A stretch of DNA of 64,000 nucleotides from Onchidella celtica (GCA_963931925.1 OZ007582.1:33049730-33113729); one strand, 5' to 3'. Shown: positions 63,001 through 63,899, counted from the first letter of the stretch. A program made the numbers and translations. The notes: generated from the sequence alone by a model not told the origin.

Positions 63001-63899
63001 ACATTTTCCGAAGTGGAGGGATAGAATCTCGCCCAGTTGTCCCCCCCTTGCGTATTCGCATGGACAGCCAATCACAGCCTCAGGTATATGAAAGCAGTGC
63101 CCCACAGTACCACCGATCGTCTCCCGCTGAGTTTTCCAGTGCTCCCATGAGGACTAAAGCAGAAGGAGACCTCAAGCTGGTCCTTAGGAAGTCTTCAGAC
63201 GGAACTGCAGAACTTATTTCCGGGCCATCGTTCAGAGAGAAGGCTAAACGTACATCGTCGGTAGTAGATGCTGAATCTTCAATGCCAGCATCTCGGATGG
63301 ACTCGGACTACAAGCAAATAACCTCACAGTCGACACCTACGACTCCCTCCTCAGCCCCAGTCTCAGTGCTGCCATCATCTTCATCATCATCATCAGTAGC
63401 CCCTGTAGGCATGCACAGAACATTCACACCACCATCATCATCATCTATCTCCACCTACAACATGGACAACCTTCCACACTCAACTGCAGGAATCCCTGCA
63501 CCAGGTATACCTCAACCACCACATAATGTCCGAACTTTAGACCCGCCCCCTTCCACTCTGACACATTACCCAAATATCCCCGGAACTTCTGCAGCTTTTA
63601 TGTATTCACCGCTTCCAACAACAGCTACAGCTGCATCAGCACCTTCTCATCAAATGCCACCTGTACCACCACCTCACCCGGCTTCATCAGCAGCAATGTT
63701 GCGTATGTCAGCCCCAGCATCATCGGCTGCCACTTCCGGTTTCCCAGGTGCACCGACCACTGGACGACCAGAGGCATTTACAGCCAGACCAGGATCTGGC
63801 TTTTTCAAGAACATCGGCCAGACCAGGTCACCTGACACAGAAGTTAGTGTCAAATCCAGTGGTGGGAGTACAAAGAGCAGCGGAGATGGCACTAAAAGG
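46..63899 (+). CDS. KMT2C/D: KMT2C/KMT2D-type histone H3K4 methyltransferase, central part (gene overview)
   Basis: The family writes H3K4 mono-methylation at enhancers as the catalytic subunit of the nuclear COMPASS-like complex with UTX, WDR5, RBBP5 and ASH2L. I see 26 exons: 46-96, then 25 exons starting at 14037, 15457, 16770, 20137, 31011, 32321, 33388, 34237, 35003, 36364, 36898, 37480, 39337, 40492, 41123, 41991, 42825, 43914, 44743, 45257, 47099, 48446, 48837, 49566 and 57922. All introns are GT-AG and all phases agree. The identification rests on recalled human KMT2C/D landmarks in the right order: HMG-box end, LR..ILxQQ helix, FDI..Y.DP.LD block, LLDDLL followed by E-K-rich sequence, a coiled coil with FEG.V.KL and AKK.G.E, DNNPFSE.FQ.RE, and a lysine patch. 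PHD fingers are expected upstream, and FYRN, FYRC and SET downstream. Both ends are therefore partial. Whether invertebrate-type single ortholog or a paralog cannot be told. Confidence 0.93.
359..406 (+). CDS. Possible lysine-rich micro-exon of KMT2C/D
   Basis: A 48-nt stretch lies between a TTATTTCAAAG acceptor and a GTCAGT donor. It would encode ITLKQTPSKGLLVKKK, 16 residues in phase 0, consistent with both neighbours. The basic composition suits the linker after the HMG box. Against it: the acceptor is weak (AAG) and the exon is tiny, so chance is a real alternative. Confidence 0.3.
1346..1372 (+). CDS. Possible 9-residue micro-exon of KMT2C/D
   Basis: 27 nt lie between TATATTCCAG and GTAGGT. 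They would encode KKAGQKSKN in phase 0. Human KMT2C has a basic RQKSKQQ stretch downstream of the HMG box, which makes this tempting. The short length means the match could be chance, and the pyrimidine tract is poor. Confidence 0.25.
2319..2403. repeat. 27-bp tandem repeat, three copies
   Basis: Three nearly perfect head-to-tail copies of an A-rich unit (AAAAGATGATTTTAAAG plus A-rich tail). The period is a multiple of three, so it makes a spurious repetitive reading frame. No gene is inferred. Confidence 0.85.
4174..5405 (+). repeat. 5' LTR of fossil A
   Basis: 1,232 bp, TGTCAC...GCGACA. Contains a 12-G run, a short internal tandem (TGTTGCCATGTTGATAGGC type, about 4930-5020) and AATAAA at 5298-5303, a likely polyadenylation signal. 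Its partner is 10886-12117. Confidence 0.93.
5402..5465 (+). promoter_or_regulatory. Primer-binding site of fossil A, present as three tandem 23-bp units
   Basis: TGGGGGCTCGTCCG occurs at 5407, 5430 and (one base shorter) 5453, at exactly 23-bp spacing, starting one base after the LTR. It matches the complement of the 3' end of tRNA-Pro, the primer class known from gammaretroviruses. Normally one such site is present. Confidence 0.8.
6402..10529 (+). pseudogene. gag-pol remnant of fossil A
   Basis: The remnant opens with an acidic/basic coiled-coil gag N-terminus, then a gag core. Two zinc knuckles follow (CWTCGRVGHFSREC and CWNCGRADHISVNC, about 7552-7647). After these come an aspartic-protease-like DTGS site (about 7905-7916), an HHCC integrase zinc-binding segment (about 8470-8610), a GPY-type integrase C-terminal segment (about 8810-8980), reverse transcriptase with the FDD-type active-site box (about 9280-9960) and RNase H (about 10170-10520). 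The whole region is broken in a few places and treated as a fossil. Confidence 0.85.
10530..10885 (+). other. Fossil A 3' untranslated tail with polypurine tract
   Basis: AT-rich, no gene. It ends in a T-run followed by GGGGTGGGGGATGA directly against the 3' LTR, the expected plus-strand primer site. The same tail is found in fossil B (55718-56074). Confidence 0.75.
10886..12117 (+). repeat. 3' LTR of fossil A
   Basis: Same length as the 5' LTR and almost identical to it. It is followed directly by the ATGCA target duplication. Confidence 0.93.
12640..12945. repeat. 17-bp minisatellite, about 18 copies
   Basis: The unit is GTCAGTGTCTGGGCTCT with single-base variants. Because 17 is not a multiple of three, all three forward frames stay open and give Ser/Val/Gly/Leu/Trp-rich false peptides. 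It lies within the long intron, 0.5 kb past fossil A. Confidence 0.92.
13318..13412. repeat. Short T/G-rich tandem (GTTGATGTTGTTGTTG type), three units
   Basis: Three units of about 40 bp, each GTGTAAAAATTTGTTGATGTTG-like, in the long intron. The ORF seen on the minus strand here is an artefact of the repeat. Confidence 0.7.
13450..13735 (+). repeat. Direct repeat, upstream arm flanking the 14037 exon
   Basis: About 285 bp matching 14945-15228 in the same direction. Shared stretches include AAAAGAGCACAAT, ACATATTCATTCTTCAGACTT, AAATGCTTTATC and CCTTAGTTCTTGTTT. The copies are clearly diverged. It could be a local duplication or a dispersed element. Confidence 0.75.
14037..14151 (+). CDS. KMT2C/D: Exon: Gln-rich helix then polyproline (KMT2C/D)
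   Basis: Acceptor CTCTGCAGCAG, donor GTAACT. The 115 nt encode QVTQELQRRQEIQKQQ, a Q/E/R helix comparable to the QKLEQVKNEQQ region of KMT2C, followed by MPPPPAPPPLPPGEHYHE. The exon ends one base into a codon. The acceptor is a NAGNAG site, so an extra glutamine can be included or skipped. Confidence 0.85.
14531..14782 (+). mobile_element. MITE family 'GTCACTGCTCT', copy 1
   Basis: About 250 bp. It shares CAGACTTACGCCAAAAGGCAAC and GGCATAAGTCACCAAATG blocks with copies at 26833, 34662 and 42508 (inverted). The ends are inverted repeats, best preserved in copy 2, and an internal GGCATAAGTCA ... TGACTTATGCC pair forms the end of the right arm. No coding capacity, so it depended on a transposase elsewhere. 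Superfamily not assigned. Confidence 0.75.
14945..15228 (+). repeat. Direct repeat, downstream arm flanking the 14037 exon
   Basis: Partner of 13450-13735, with the exon 14037-14151 between the arms. See that entry for shared blocks. Confidence 0.75.
15457..15858 (+). CDS. KMT2C/D: Exon: proline/serine-rich, DPYAFDQFTPTQ (KMT2C/D)
   Basis: Acceptor CCTTTCCCAG, donor GTAACT, 402 nt, phase 1 to phase 1. Encodes a disordered P/S/G-rich segment (GAGPMMSPHPGASPYPRH...). It includes SSPDPYAFDQFTPT, TTFGASSPRDEEDLFAAPG and KTPSQEGFMGPRRPQ. DPY followed by TP or PGTPRP-like strings are repeated many times in vertebrate KMT2C. A short acidic RDEEDLF patch could be a binding motif. No folded domain. 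Confidence 0.88.
16289..16720 (+). mobile_element. MITE family 'GGCC...GTAAAC', copy 1, interrupted
   Basis: The left part (GGAAAACTATCATAACTCAGTTTTTAC) matches the left arm of the intact copy at 21470. The sequence then resumes after 16659 with TTAACACTTAGTTTTCAGAA, as expected if the piggyBac-like element split it at a TTAA. The right end is degraded. Confidence 0.6.
16407..16659 (+). mobile_element. piggyBac-like MITE, copy 1
   Basis: 253 bp from TTAA to TTAA. The inverted ends read TTAACTCTTTCAGGA. A second copy lies inverted at 29545-29793. The TTAA target and the inverted ends fit a non-autonomous piggyBac relative. The interior holds no reading frame. Confidence 0.75.
16770..17085 (+). 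CDS. KMT2C/D: Exon: proline-rich, DPYAFTPSGPQTPG (KMT2C/D)
   Basis: Acceptor TTATCTGCAG, donor GTTAGT. The 316 nt go from phase 1 to phase 2. It contains GDPYAFTPSGPQTPG, EDPFLPPGPPTPDSY and SPYPGSPVRMPDPTF. These are degenerate copies of the DPYxxPPGTPRP motif that decorates KMT2C. The last codon is CG plus A from the next exon (Arg). Confidence 0.88.
17140..17500. repeat. About 67-bp tandem repeat, five copies
   Basis: Units share GGAATCAGCATTTCAGTAAG, TGAAATACTTTCTATTTGTGG and AGAAATGATACAATG. It starts about 55 bp after the splice donor of the preceding exon. Confidence 0.85.
19159..19509 (+). mobile_element. LINE (non-LTR retrotransposon) ORF2 C-terminal end
   Basis: 116 uninterrupted codons and a TAG stop. 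The peptide shows the typical tail after the reverse transcriptase of many invertebrate LINEs: KRRWRWLGHVLRK, ALQWTPEGRRKRGKPK, TWRRTIEAEMK, DRQGWRSFVAAL. The 5' part of the element is absent (5' truncation is normal for LINEs). The stop is followed by a short TAG microsatellite, which is a possible 3' tail. Intact frame over this stretch suggests modest age. The family was not assigned. Confidence 0.8.
19590..20005. mobile_element. hAT-like MITE
   Basis: The left end CAGTGGTTTTAACCTTTTTTG and the right end ...CATTGAGAAACGCTG (reverse CAGCGTTTCTCAATG) resemble the CAGTGGTTCTCAA-type termini of hAT elements. No coding sequence. A clean 8-bp target duplication is not obvious. Confidence 0.5.
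20137..20299 (+). CDS. KMT2C/D: Exon: SMPDPYSMQMGTPRPP (KMT2C/D)
   Basis: Acceptor TTTATTTCAG, donor GTAACT, 163 nt, phase 2 to phase 0. It encodes HPLARSNSMPDPYSMQMGTPRPPMDPGM and RSMSEVGPDAGQMYRGARM. The DPY....GTPRPP string is the clearest copy of the KMT2C DPYA.PPGTPRP motif in this window. Two Ser flank arginine (RSNS, RSMS), possible phosphorylation or 14-3-3-type sites by inference only. Confidence 0.9.
21470..21706 (+). mobile_element. MITE family 'GGCC...GTAAAC', copy 2, most complete
   Basis: 237 bp. The left end GGCCACGTGGTAAACTATCG pairs with the reverse of the right end, GGGCCGCATGGTAAACTATC, as terminal inverted repeats. The interior has the family signature CTTGACA/AGATATTTGRCATGCTTG (here inverted as TTGTCAAGGGATACCAGCATG). 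No ORF. Superfamily not assigned. Confidence 0.75.
22974..23112. repeat. ATTT-rich low-complexity tract
   Basis: Irregular TTAT/ATTT repeats. No coding or structural signal beyond the simple sequence. Confidence 0.8.
23181..23260. repeat. Dispersed repeat 'TATAGCGCTCAAA', copy 1
   Basis: GTAATGTAGTGTAATAATTA followed by TATAGCGCTCAAA and GCTCGAAGGCA matches 49930-50015 in the same direction. The motif resembles the 3' part of common marine-invertebrate SINE-type repeats, but no tRNA-like head was found. Confidence 0.5.
24051..24492. mobile_element. TIR element with CTATAGGCCC ends
   Basis: About 440 bp. The left end CTATAGGCCCCTTGCGGATAAC pairs with the reverse of the right end, CTATAGGCCCATTGCGAATGAC. 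No transposase frame is visible, so this is a MITE-like element. A TA target is possible. Confidence 0.65.
25812..26052 (-). mobile_element. MITE family 'GGCC...GTAAAC', copy 3
   Basis: About 240 bp, inverted relative to copy 2. Inverted ends include TAAACCATTATAATTC and TAAACTATTATAATTC. The interior contains GAGATATTTGGCATGCTTG and AGCCCTTGACAGCCGGCAG. Confidence 0.7.
26833..27080 (+). mobile_element. MITE family 'GTCACTGCTCT', copy 2
   Basis: 248 bp. The left end GTCACTGCTCTACAGTAAT pairs with the reverse of the right end, GTTGCCACTGCTCTACGC. This copy best shows the terminal inverted repeats. Confidence 0.75.
28278..28438. repeat. Inverted repeat (hairpin-like)
   Basis: ATGTGTATGGAAACAGAAAC near the left and its near-complement GTTTCTGTTTCCATACATAT near the right enclose about 120 bp. 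This could be a small MITE or a foldback. No flanking duplication checked. Confidence 0.55.
29545..29793 (-). mobile_element. piggyBac-like MITE, copy 2 (inverted)
   Basis: 249 bp, TTAA to TTAA. It matches copy 1 (16407-16659) along its length in the opposite direction, including the GATTTATCGG and TTCCAAAGTGGG blocks. Confidence 0.75.
31011..31176 (+). CDS. KMT2C/D: Exon: LR..ILxQQ basic helix (KMT2C/D)
   Basis: Acceptor GCCATTCCAG, donor GTACAG, 166 nt, phase 0 to 1. The peptide HHQQLRVILGQQTKERMAKK followed by QVQEEAERMMQG and PPPPPPAWQGPESA parallels human KMT2C, recalled as KLREIILQQQQQKKIAGRQE followed by a HWQPE tail. This is a predicted charged alpha-helix in an otherwise disordered part, a conserved anchor for the gene assignment. 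Confidence 0.93.
31177..32320 (+). other. Intron with a cluster of GGCC-ATAT-GGCC near-palindromes
   Basis: The GGCC near-palindrome cluster is at 31420-31519. Elsewhere it is AT-rich with T and C runs (31860-31945). No gene seen. Confidence 0.7.
31420..31519. repeat. Three spaced near-palindromes GGCC-n8-GGCC
   Basis: GGCCAGTATATTGGCC (31420), GGCCAATATATCGGCC (31460) and GGCCGATATTTGGGCC (31504) lie at 40-44 bp spacing. GCAACAATGTT / GCAACATACAAT repeats lie between them. Looks like a fragment of a short-period satellite or of a mobile element's internal repeats. Confidence 0.65.
32321..32487 (+). CDS. KMT2C/D: Exon: Gly/Pro/Met-rich disordered (KMT2C/D)
   Basis: Acceptor ATTTTCACAG, donor GTATGT. 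The 167 nt go from phase 1 to 0. It encodes GMDTFQPRPPFRGPSPHGFM, RGPHPGMLPQGARPPFYPGG and MQRSPHPDAFGGPSQ. It falls at the place of the GFRFGFPGG/HGTMPSQERF region of human KMT2C. No folded domain is expected. Confidence 0.9.
32488..33387 (+). other. Intron, nothing recognised
   Basis: AT-rich sequence. Short ORFs on both strands near 32820-33190 lack splice context and similarity, and I see no repeat family in it. Confidence 0.7.
33388..33664 (+). CDS. KMT2C/D: Exon: QFIQMMQERM helix plus P/S/T-rich tail (KMT2C/D)
   Basis: Acceptor CTACAAGCAG (AAG and CAG in tandem, so NAGNAG choice of one extra Gln is possible), donor GTAAAA. The 277 nt go from phase 0 to 1. A short Gln/Met helix (DQRNQQFIQMMQERMGQ) leads into a disordered S/A/P/T tract ending in GLTRQLSAPP. 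Confidence 0.9.
33665..34236 (+). other. Intron, nothing firm
   Basis: AT-rich. A GGGTTTAGCCCAGATAATGCTGGGTATCTCATCTAGTA-type block near 34025-34065 vaguely resembles, in reverse, a block near 2513-2545, so a short dispersed repeat is possible. Confidence 0.5.
34237..34392 (+). CDS. KMT2C/D: Exon: acidic linker EEDKNEDDDLL (KMT2C/D)
   Basis: The acceptor is a T-run ending TTTTAG, donor GTAAGT, 156 nt, phase 1 to 1. Ser/Thr-rich (SSQPSTSKTLGSEDGTPVES) then acidic (SSEEDKNEDDDLL). It precedes the FDI block exactly as the acidic DLDDEDLENL...DDLL segment does in human KMT2C. Confidence 0.92.
34393..35002 (+). other. Intron with MITE copy
   Basis: Contains GTCACTGCTCT MITE copy 3 (34662-34886). 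The remainder is AT-rich. Confidence 0.8.
34662..34886 (+). mobile_element. MITE family 'GTCACTGCTCT', copy 3
   Basis: About 225 bp. Contains CAGACTTATGCCAAAAGGCA, TGAGGGCTATCAGATAATAT and CTAAGTCACCAAATG. Its ends are more worn than in copy 2. Confidence 0.75.
35003..35159 (+). CDS. KMT2C/D: Exon: FDILKYADPDLD conserved acidic block (KMT2C/D)
   Basis: Acceptor CTTTCCACAG, donor GTAAGT, 157 nt, phase 1 to 2. GTFDILKYADPDLD then LDDKMFEHLDFMED matches the human KMT2C block recalled as FDIIAYTDPELDMGDKKSMF, one of the few well conserved linear motifs in the long disordered middle. Acidic and aromatic, it may be a protein-binding helix (inference). Followed by a Lys/Glu/Asp tail (PKKSDEEKSDDV). 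Confidence 0.95.
35218..35470 (-). mobile_element. LINE ORF2 C-terminal fragment, minus strand
   Basis: Translates to HVTRASGLSKTILQGTVQGT, RRQGRQRKKWTDNITEWTG and HQKWRQLVQNS, the typical end of a common invertebrate LINE. One in-frame TGA stop lies just upstream of that run (YGHV preceded by a stop, where W is usual), so the fragment is dead. It belongs to a different LINE family from the one at 19159. Confidence 0.75.
35508..35800 (+). repeat. About 155-bp segment duplicated in tandem
   Basis: Both copies contain GCAGATACGTCACAAATAGT, TATCAG, TGGGCCATGT, CCAGT.GCAC and TGATATATATAATTTGATCC-like blocks. They diverge moderately. Confidence 0.75.
36080..36350 (+). repeat. Diverged about 58-bp tandem repeat before an acceptor
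   Basis: Repeats of TTAATGACTGTTCAGTT followed by TGGACATAAAATTTGCAT, five or so worn copies. Its T-rich last copy forms part of the pyrimidine tract for the exon at 36364. Confidence 0.65.
36364..36594 (+). CDS. KMT2C/D: Exon: Lys/Glu-rich charged helix (KMT2C/D)
   Basis: Acceptor CTATTATGTAG, donor GTAAGG, 231 nt, phase 2 to 2. Reads KDEVKDEKETESTSARAAAA, then DFQAQFLEFNQRQKNEAMKK and EEESDSTSTVDEREKEKSEV, then GQIAAMLQGTEAMTAR. It is strongly charged, predicted helical, and continues the acidic/basic stretch after the FDI block. Confidence 0.9.
36595..36897 (+). other. Short intron, nothing recognised
   Basis: 303 bp of AT-rich sequence. No repeat or ORF of note. Confidence 0.85.
36898..37069 (+). 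CDS. KMT2C/D: Exon: P/S/G-rich disordered (KMT2C/D)
   Basis: Acceptor CTACTCCAG, donor GTAAGT, 172 nt, phase 2 to 0. LTSSEPSTPDVKPPGSEAG then FNPNLASPHMQMSPSQGPP and SGLPSPK. Multiple SP/TP sites are possible proline-directed phosphorylation sites (inference). Confidence 0.9.
37070..37479 (+). other. Intron, AT-rich
   Basis: Contains short AAATAAATA/GTAAATTAATAAATC-type simple sequence (37170-37260). Nothing else recognised. Confidence 0.8.
37480..37751 (+). CDS. KMT2C/D: Exon: SP-rich disordered (KMT2C/D)
   Basis: Acceptor TTTTATTTCAG, donor GTAAGT, 272 nt, phase 0 to 2. IMHSPRSGQPSPRTPGIQSP then ALIGGRHSASPHSQPMTPGG and HSPYPTSSQPPFAK. Dense SPR/TPG motifs, low complexity, no domain. Confidence 0.9.
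37752..39336 (+). other. Intron with one copy of a dispersed 250-bp repeat
   Basis: Contains a repeat at 38150-38400 related to 39880-40130. The rest is AT-rich with T and A runs. ORFs of 74-91 codons here are not supported. Confidence 0.75.
38150..38400 (+). repeat. Dispersed 250-bp repeat, copy 1
   Basis: Shares GGTCATGTG/GTCATGTG, CACAAAGCAAA, AAAAATACTTCCCCACCAT and TGTATGAGCC with 39880-40130. The copies are well diverged and the family was not recognised. Confidence 0.65.
39337..39477 (+). CDS. KMT2C/D: Exon: Gly/Pro-rich GPPHMMSPGYPGG (KMT2C/D)
   Basis: Acceptor CTATTTCAG, donor GTGGGA, 141 nt, phase 2 to 2. LSSPGPPHMMSPGYPGGTMG then PRVPAGFNQMAGPRGAAVYG. The donor GTGGGA is weaker than the others in the gene, so skipping of this 47-codon, in-frame exon is conceivable. 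Confidence 0.88.
39478..40491 (+). other. Intron with copy 2 of the 250-bp repeat
   Basis: The repeat lies at 39880-40130. A purine-rich block (40310-40380) follows. No gene seen. Confidence 0.75.
39880..40130 (+). repeat. Dispersed 250-bp repeat, copy 2
   Basis: Partner of 38150-38400, same direction. One copy lies on each side of exon 39337-39477, another direct-repeat bracket around an in-frame-compatible exon. Confidence 0.65.
40492..40637 (+). CDS. KMT2C/D: Exon: RFPRPVDTSMEGVEGLGPRM (KMT2C/D)
   Basis: Acceptor TTTGTCCAG, donor GTACAA, 146 nt, phase 2 to 1. PVEGQPGRFPRPVDTSMEGV then GLGPRMPQPMTLPDGRPHPM and FQQMQARG. Pro/Met-rich and disordered. Confidence 0.9.
40638..41122 (+). other. 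Intron, nothing recognised
   Basis: AT-rich, with an A-run near 41070 and a C/T tract before the next acceptor. Confidence 0.8.
41123..41340 (+). CDS. KMT2C/D: Exon: ends in LxxLL motif LLDDLLAQ (KMT2C/D)
   Basis: Acceptor CCCCTTTTTTAG, donor GTAAGT, 218 nt, phase 1 to 0. A P/S/Q-rich stretch leads to SQPTLLDDLLAQ, and the next exon continues EKEDQKRQAEQQ. Human KMT2C is recalled as LLLQDLLDQERQEQQQQRQM, so motif and following charged helix match. LxxLL is the classical nuclear-receptor box by which this family is recruited to receptor-bound enhancers. Confidence 0.93.
41341..41990 (+). other. Intron with A-rich tandem repeat
   Basis: An about 37-bp A-rich tandem fills 41380-41620. The rest is unremarkable. 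Confidence 0.85.
41380..41620. repeat. About 37-bp A-rich tandem repeat, six worn copies
   Basis: Units share ATTTTGCAAAACCCCACATA followed by GCAACAAATAAAAAGAAA. It starts 40 bp after a splice donor. Confidence 0.85.
41991..42267 (+). CDS. KMT2C/D: Exon: charged helix then Gly/Pro-rich (KMT2C/D)
   Basis: Acceptor TCCTTCACAG, donor GTATGT, 277 nt, phase 0 to 1. EKEDQKRQAEQQVMMHRREG (helix following the LxxLL) then SSGPPSASGAPPPHTVGGMP, RMEHPGMRMPGPPDGSGPGW and GGVGGPPPPGQFQQ. Confidence 0.92.
42268..42824 (+). other. Intron with inverted MITE copy
   Basis: GTCACTGCTCT MITE copy 4 occupies 42508-42733. T-rich stretches precede it. Confidence 0.8.
42508..42733 (-). mobile_element. MITE family 'GTCACTGCTCT', copy 4 (inverted)
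   Basis: About 226 bp. Contains GGTGACTTATGCCATCATGATTCT, shown here only in part as GTGACTTATGCCATCATGAT, plus TGCCTTTTGGCACAAGTCTG. Its right end CGATAATGGC...GAGAGCAGTGACG is the reverse of the family's left end. Confidence 0.75.
42825..42989 (+). CDS. KMT2C/D: Exon: Gly/Pro/Met-rich (KMT2C/D)
   Basis: Acceptor TTTTTTTTCAG, donor GTTTGT, 165 nt, phase 1 to 1. QGFPPRMMHQGMPQRPPVPF then PGPPDMRGPNPGGAGPPPGQ and MPMGPPTPVNPPS. Disordered. Confidence 0.9.
42990..43913 (+). other. Intron with microsatellites
   Basis: CA repeat (43482-43500), AAT repeat (43570-43597) followed by TAGTGCCC...TCTAGGCGCTTTACAG, a string often seen at the 3' end of marine SINE-type repeats, and a TC/TATC repeat (43660-43775). 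Confidence 0.75.
43482..43775. repeat. Microsatellite cluster (CA)n, (AAT)n, (TC)n/(TATC)n
   Basis: Three simple repeats in 300 bp. The AAT run adjoins a GCGCTTTACA-type segment, so it may be the tail of a decayed SINE-like copy. Confidence 0.8.
43914..44068 (+). CDS. KMT2C/D: Exon: coiled coil, first half (KMT2C/D)
   Basis: Acceptor ACTGTATCCTAG, donor GTAAGT. The 155 nt go from phase 1 to 0. YERQAAQYEDWLAKQGMYLE then TQVKTFEGQVNKLKRSKKTI and QARQRL closely match human KMT2D, recalled as QYEEYLRQQRATIEEQVKVF followed by EGRVQKLRKTKKALNAKQR. This is among the strongest similarities in the window. A long charged coiled coil, likely for dimerisation or partner binding (inference). Confidence 0.96.
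44069..44742 (+). other. Intron with MITE copy
   Basis: A worn GGCC-family MITE lies at about 44452-44640. Elsewhere AT-rich. Confidence 0.75.
44452..44640 (-). mobile_element. MITE family 'GGCC...GTAAAC', copy 4 (worn)
   Basis: Recognised by GAGATATTTGGTATGCTTGT, AGCCCATGATAGC and GTTGGGTTAAATTCTGAAAAC. The right terminus is lost. Confidence 0.6.
44743..44898 (+). CDS. KMT2C/D: Exon: coiled coil, second half (KMT2C/D)
   Basis: Acceptor ATTATCTTCAG, donor GTTGGT, 156 nt, phase 0 to 0. AKKNGQELNPADTAELERIS then TEQSGLQKQLEAQRKLLRQH and QHLVQDYKNKQQ parallel human KMT2D AKKAGKEFPEADAEKLRLVT with TEQQSKIQKQLDQVRKQQKE and EYRNKQQ. The intron falls between QRL and AKK. Confidence 0.96.
44899..45256 (+). 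other. Intron, nothing recognised
   Basis: 358 bp, AT-rich. The minus-strand ORFs here overlap the coding exon and are not supported. Confidence 0.85.
45257..45475 (+). CDS. KMT2C/D: Exon: QEYEAYMQNRIRQANQMQQQ helix (KMT2C/D)
   Basis: Acceptor TTCCCTTGGCAG, donor GTATGT, 219 nt, phase 0 to 0. P/M/T-rich stretch (GGMAETPMPGPTMSMPHPRT) then SPTARQEYEAYMQNRIRQAN and QMQQQNRMRPPTTILG, a predicted amphipathic helix. The Q-rich helix occupies the place of the QLQHQQ region in human KMT2C. Confidence 0.9.
45497..45856. mobile_element. piggyBac-like MITE, second family
   Basis: 360 bp, TTAA at both ends. Inverted ends TTAACCTTTTCACATCAC and TTAACCTTTTCGTATCACC. No reading frame of note. Confidence 0.65.
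45871..46633. mobile_element. piggyBac-like element, third family (763 bp)
   Basis: TTAACCCATACCCCGCGCA at the left and, reversed, TTAACCCTCACCCTGCGAG at the right. TTAACCC-type ends and a TTAA target are typical of piggyBac relatives. The interior is GC-richer at its ends, with no transposase domain seen. Confidence 0.6.
47099..47801 (+). CDS. KMT2C/D: Exon: DNNPFSEAFQQRE then collagen-like Pro/Gly tract (KMT2C/D)
   Basis: Acceptor ATTTATTTACAG, donor GTTTGT. The 703 nt go from phase 0 to 1. It starts DNNPFSEAFQQREQIQRAPL, matching human KMT2C DDNNPFSESFQERERKERL. It then becomes P/G/S/T-rich with HP-repeats (SGPPHPPTSGLPHAQ) and three near-exact copies of GPQMTTGPQGPP (about 47656-47750), giving short collagen-like G-X-Y runs. 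The conserved start is a firm landmark. The repeats are lineage-specific low complexity. Confidence 0.94.
47656..47762 (+). repeat. 36-bp coding tandem repeat, GPQMTTGPQGPP
   Basis: Three copies within the exon, in frame (unit 36 nt = 12 residues). Adjacent MTQGPSGPQ and GQPMTTGHPG look like decayed copies. Confidence 0.85.
47802..48445 (+). other. Intron with a MITE copy
   Basis: GGCC-family copy 5 fills 47970-48210. The remainder is AT-rich. Confidence 0.8.
47970..48210 (-). mobile_element. MITE family 'GGCC...GTAAAC', copy 5
   Basis: 241 bp from GGGCCACTTGCTAAATGTCG to ...AACTGTTTACCAGACAGCCC. Interior GCATGCTTGTCGCCCTTGAC. Its orientation was judged from this block. Confidence 0.7.
48446..48532 (+). 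CDS. KMT2C/D: Exon: MQFFRERNIPFEGG (KMT2C/D)
   Basis: Acceptor AATATCAATAG, donor GTAAGT. The 87 nt go from phase 1 to 1, 29 codons: GPMEGMGPMQFFRERNIPFE and GGAGPRFPR. Small and removable without frame change. I know no matching motif. Confidence 0.85.
48533..48836 (+). other. Short intron, nothing recognised
   Basis: 304 bp, AT-rich. Confidence 0.85.
48837..49004 (+). CDS. KMT2C/D: Exon: Gly/Pro-rich (KMT2C/D)
   Basis: Acceptor CTTTTTCCAG, donor GTAGGG, 168 nt, phase 1 to 1. PGPAGFQDGAAPVQGPAPRL then PPYPGTPGIYPQGVGPGMEQ and GRMPFQPPGGMPFQP. Disordered. Confidence 0.9.
49005..49565 (+). other. Intron, nothing recognised
   Basis: AT-rich, with a TTTA simple repeat near 49443-49466. Confidence 0.85.
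49566..49724 (+). CDS. KMT2C/D: Exon: lysine patch KEKKKRKKKKK (KMT2C/D)
   Basis: Acceptor AAAATTTACAG, donor GTAAGA, 159 nt, phase 1 to 1. MTQANPQMSDLPAAMQPPPK then EKKKRKKKKKSDEAEGAQSQ. This corresponds to the EEKGKKKRTRKKKRDDDAES patch of human KMT2C: a basic run followed by an acidic one. A nuclear-localisation signal is likely (inference). An alternative donor 11 bp upstream would shift the frame, so 49724 is preferred. Confidence 0.93.
49930..50015. repeat. Dispersed repeat 'TATAGTGCTCAAA', copy 2
   Basis: Same family as 23181-23260. Continues GATATGCTCCAAGGTGCTGA. Confidence 0.5.
50197..51387 (+). repeat. 5' LTR of fossil B
   Basis: 1,191 bp, TGTCAC...GTGACA. Differs from the LTR of fossil A by several small indels, so A and B are separate insertions of a diversified family. 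Confidence 0.93.
51384..51424 (+). promoter_or_regulatory. Primer-binding site of fossil B, two tandem 23-bp units
   Basis: TGGGGGCTCGTCCG at 51389 and a one-base-shorter copy at 51412. tRNA-Pro type. Fossil A has three units. Confidence 0.8.
52356..55717 (+). pseudogene. gag-pol remnant of fossil B
   Basis: Parts in order: gag N-terminal coiled coil and core, two CCHC knuckles (about 53432-53527), protease-like site, integrase zinc-binding segment (about 54350-54490), GPY-type segment (about 54690-54860), then reverse-transcriptase and RNase H sequence up to 55717. Nearly identical to fossil A where both are present. Broken, several breaks. Confidence 0.85.
56075..57265 (+). repeat. 3' LTR of fossil B
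   Basis: Same length as the 5' LTR, preceded by GGGGTGGGGGATGA and followed by GAGAC. Confidence 0.93.
57922..63899 (+). CDS. KMT2C/D: Giant 6-kb exon: Q/S/T-rich with a 29-unit CDDGIHCGTDDE array (KMT2C/D)
   Basis: Acceptor TTATTTTCAG, donor GTAGGC, 5,978 nt, phase 1 to 0, open throughout. Numbering from the ATG at 57927 (not a start): 1-110 S/P-rich with SETERRILEILNNSQKEL; 115-215 mixed; an 11-Gln run at 218-228 (58578-58610); 230-410 P/Q/H/M-rich; 415-530 Ser/Thr-rich; 533-1228 the 24-residue repeat array; 1229-1720 S/T/A-rich; 1700-1760 VVPPLRIRMDSQ and GDLKLVLRKSSDGTAELISG, the only segment that looks structured; then S/P-rich to the donor. Vertebrate KMT2D has Q-rich sequence here. 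The array has no counterpart that I know. It could be spliced internally, but no strong internal sites were noticed. Confidence 0.9.
59523..61610 (+). repeat. 29-unit, 72-bp coding tandem array (24-aa Cys/His/acidic repeat)
   Basis: The first Cys codon is at 59529 and the last at 61545, 2,016 nt apart = 28 x 72, so no unit has gained or lost a base. Consensus: K-V-C-D-D-G-I-H-C-G-T-D-D-E-(E/D)-D, then seven variable residues, then K. Both Cys and the His are kept in 28 of 29 units. Unit 13 reads GNHYGT. Variable tails fall in classes: EMAKKNTK (units 3-5 and 14-20), xENQxRxK, EMxKRxAK, GTNMKSSK, NKNQNxTK. Most units hold an EcoRI site (GAATTC). The array is highly acidic with periodic lysines. 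Confidence 0.97.
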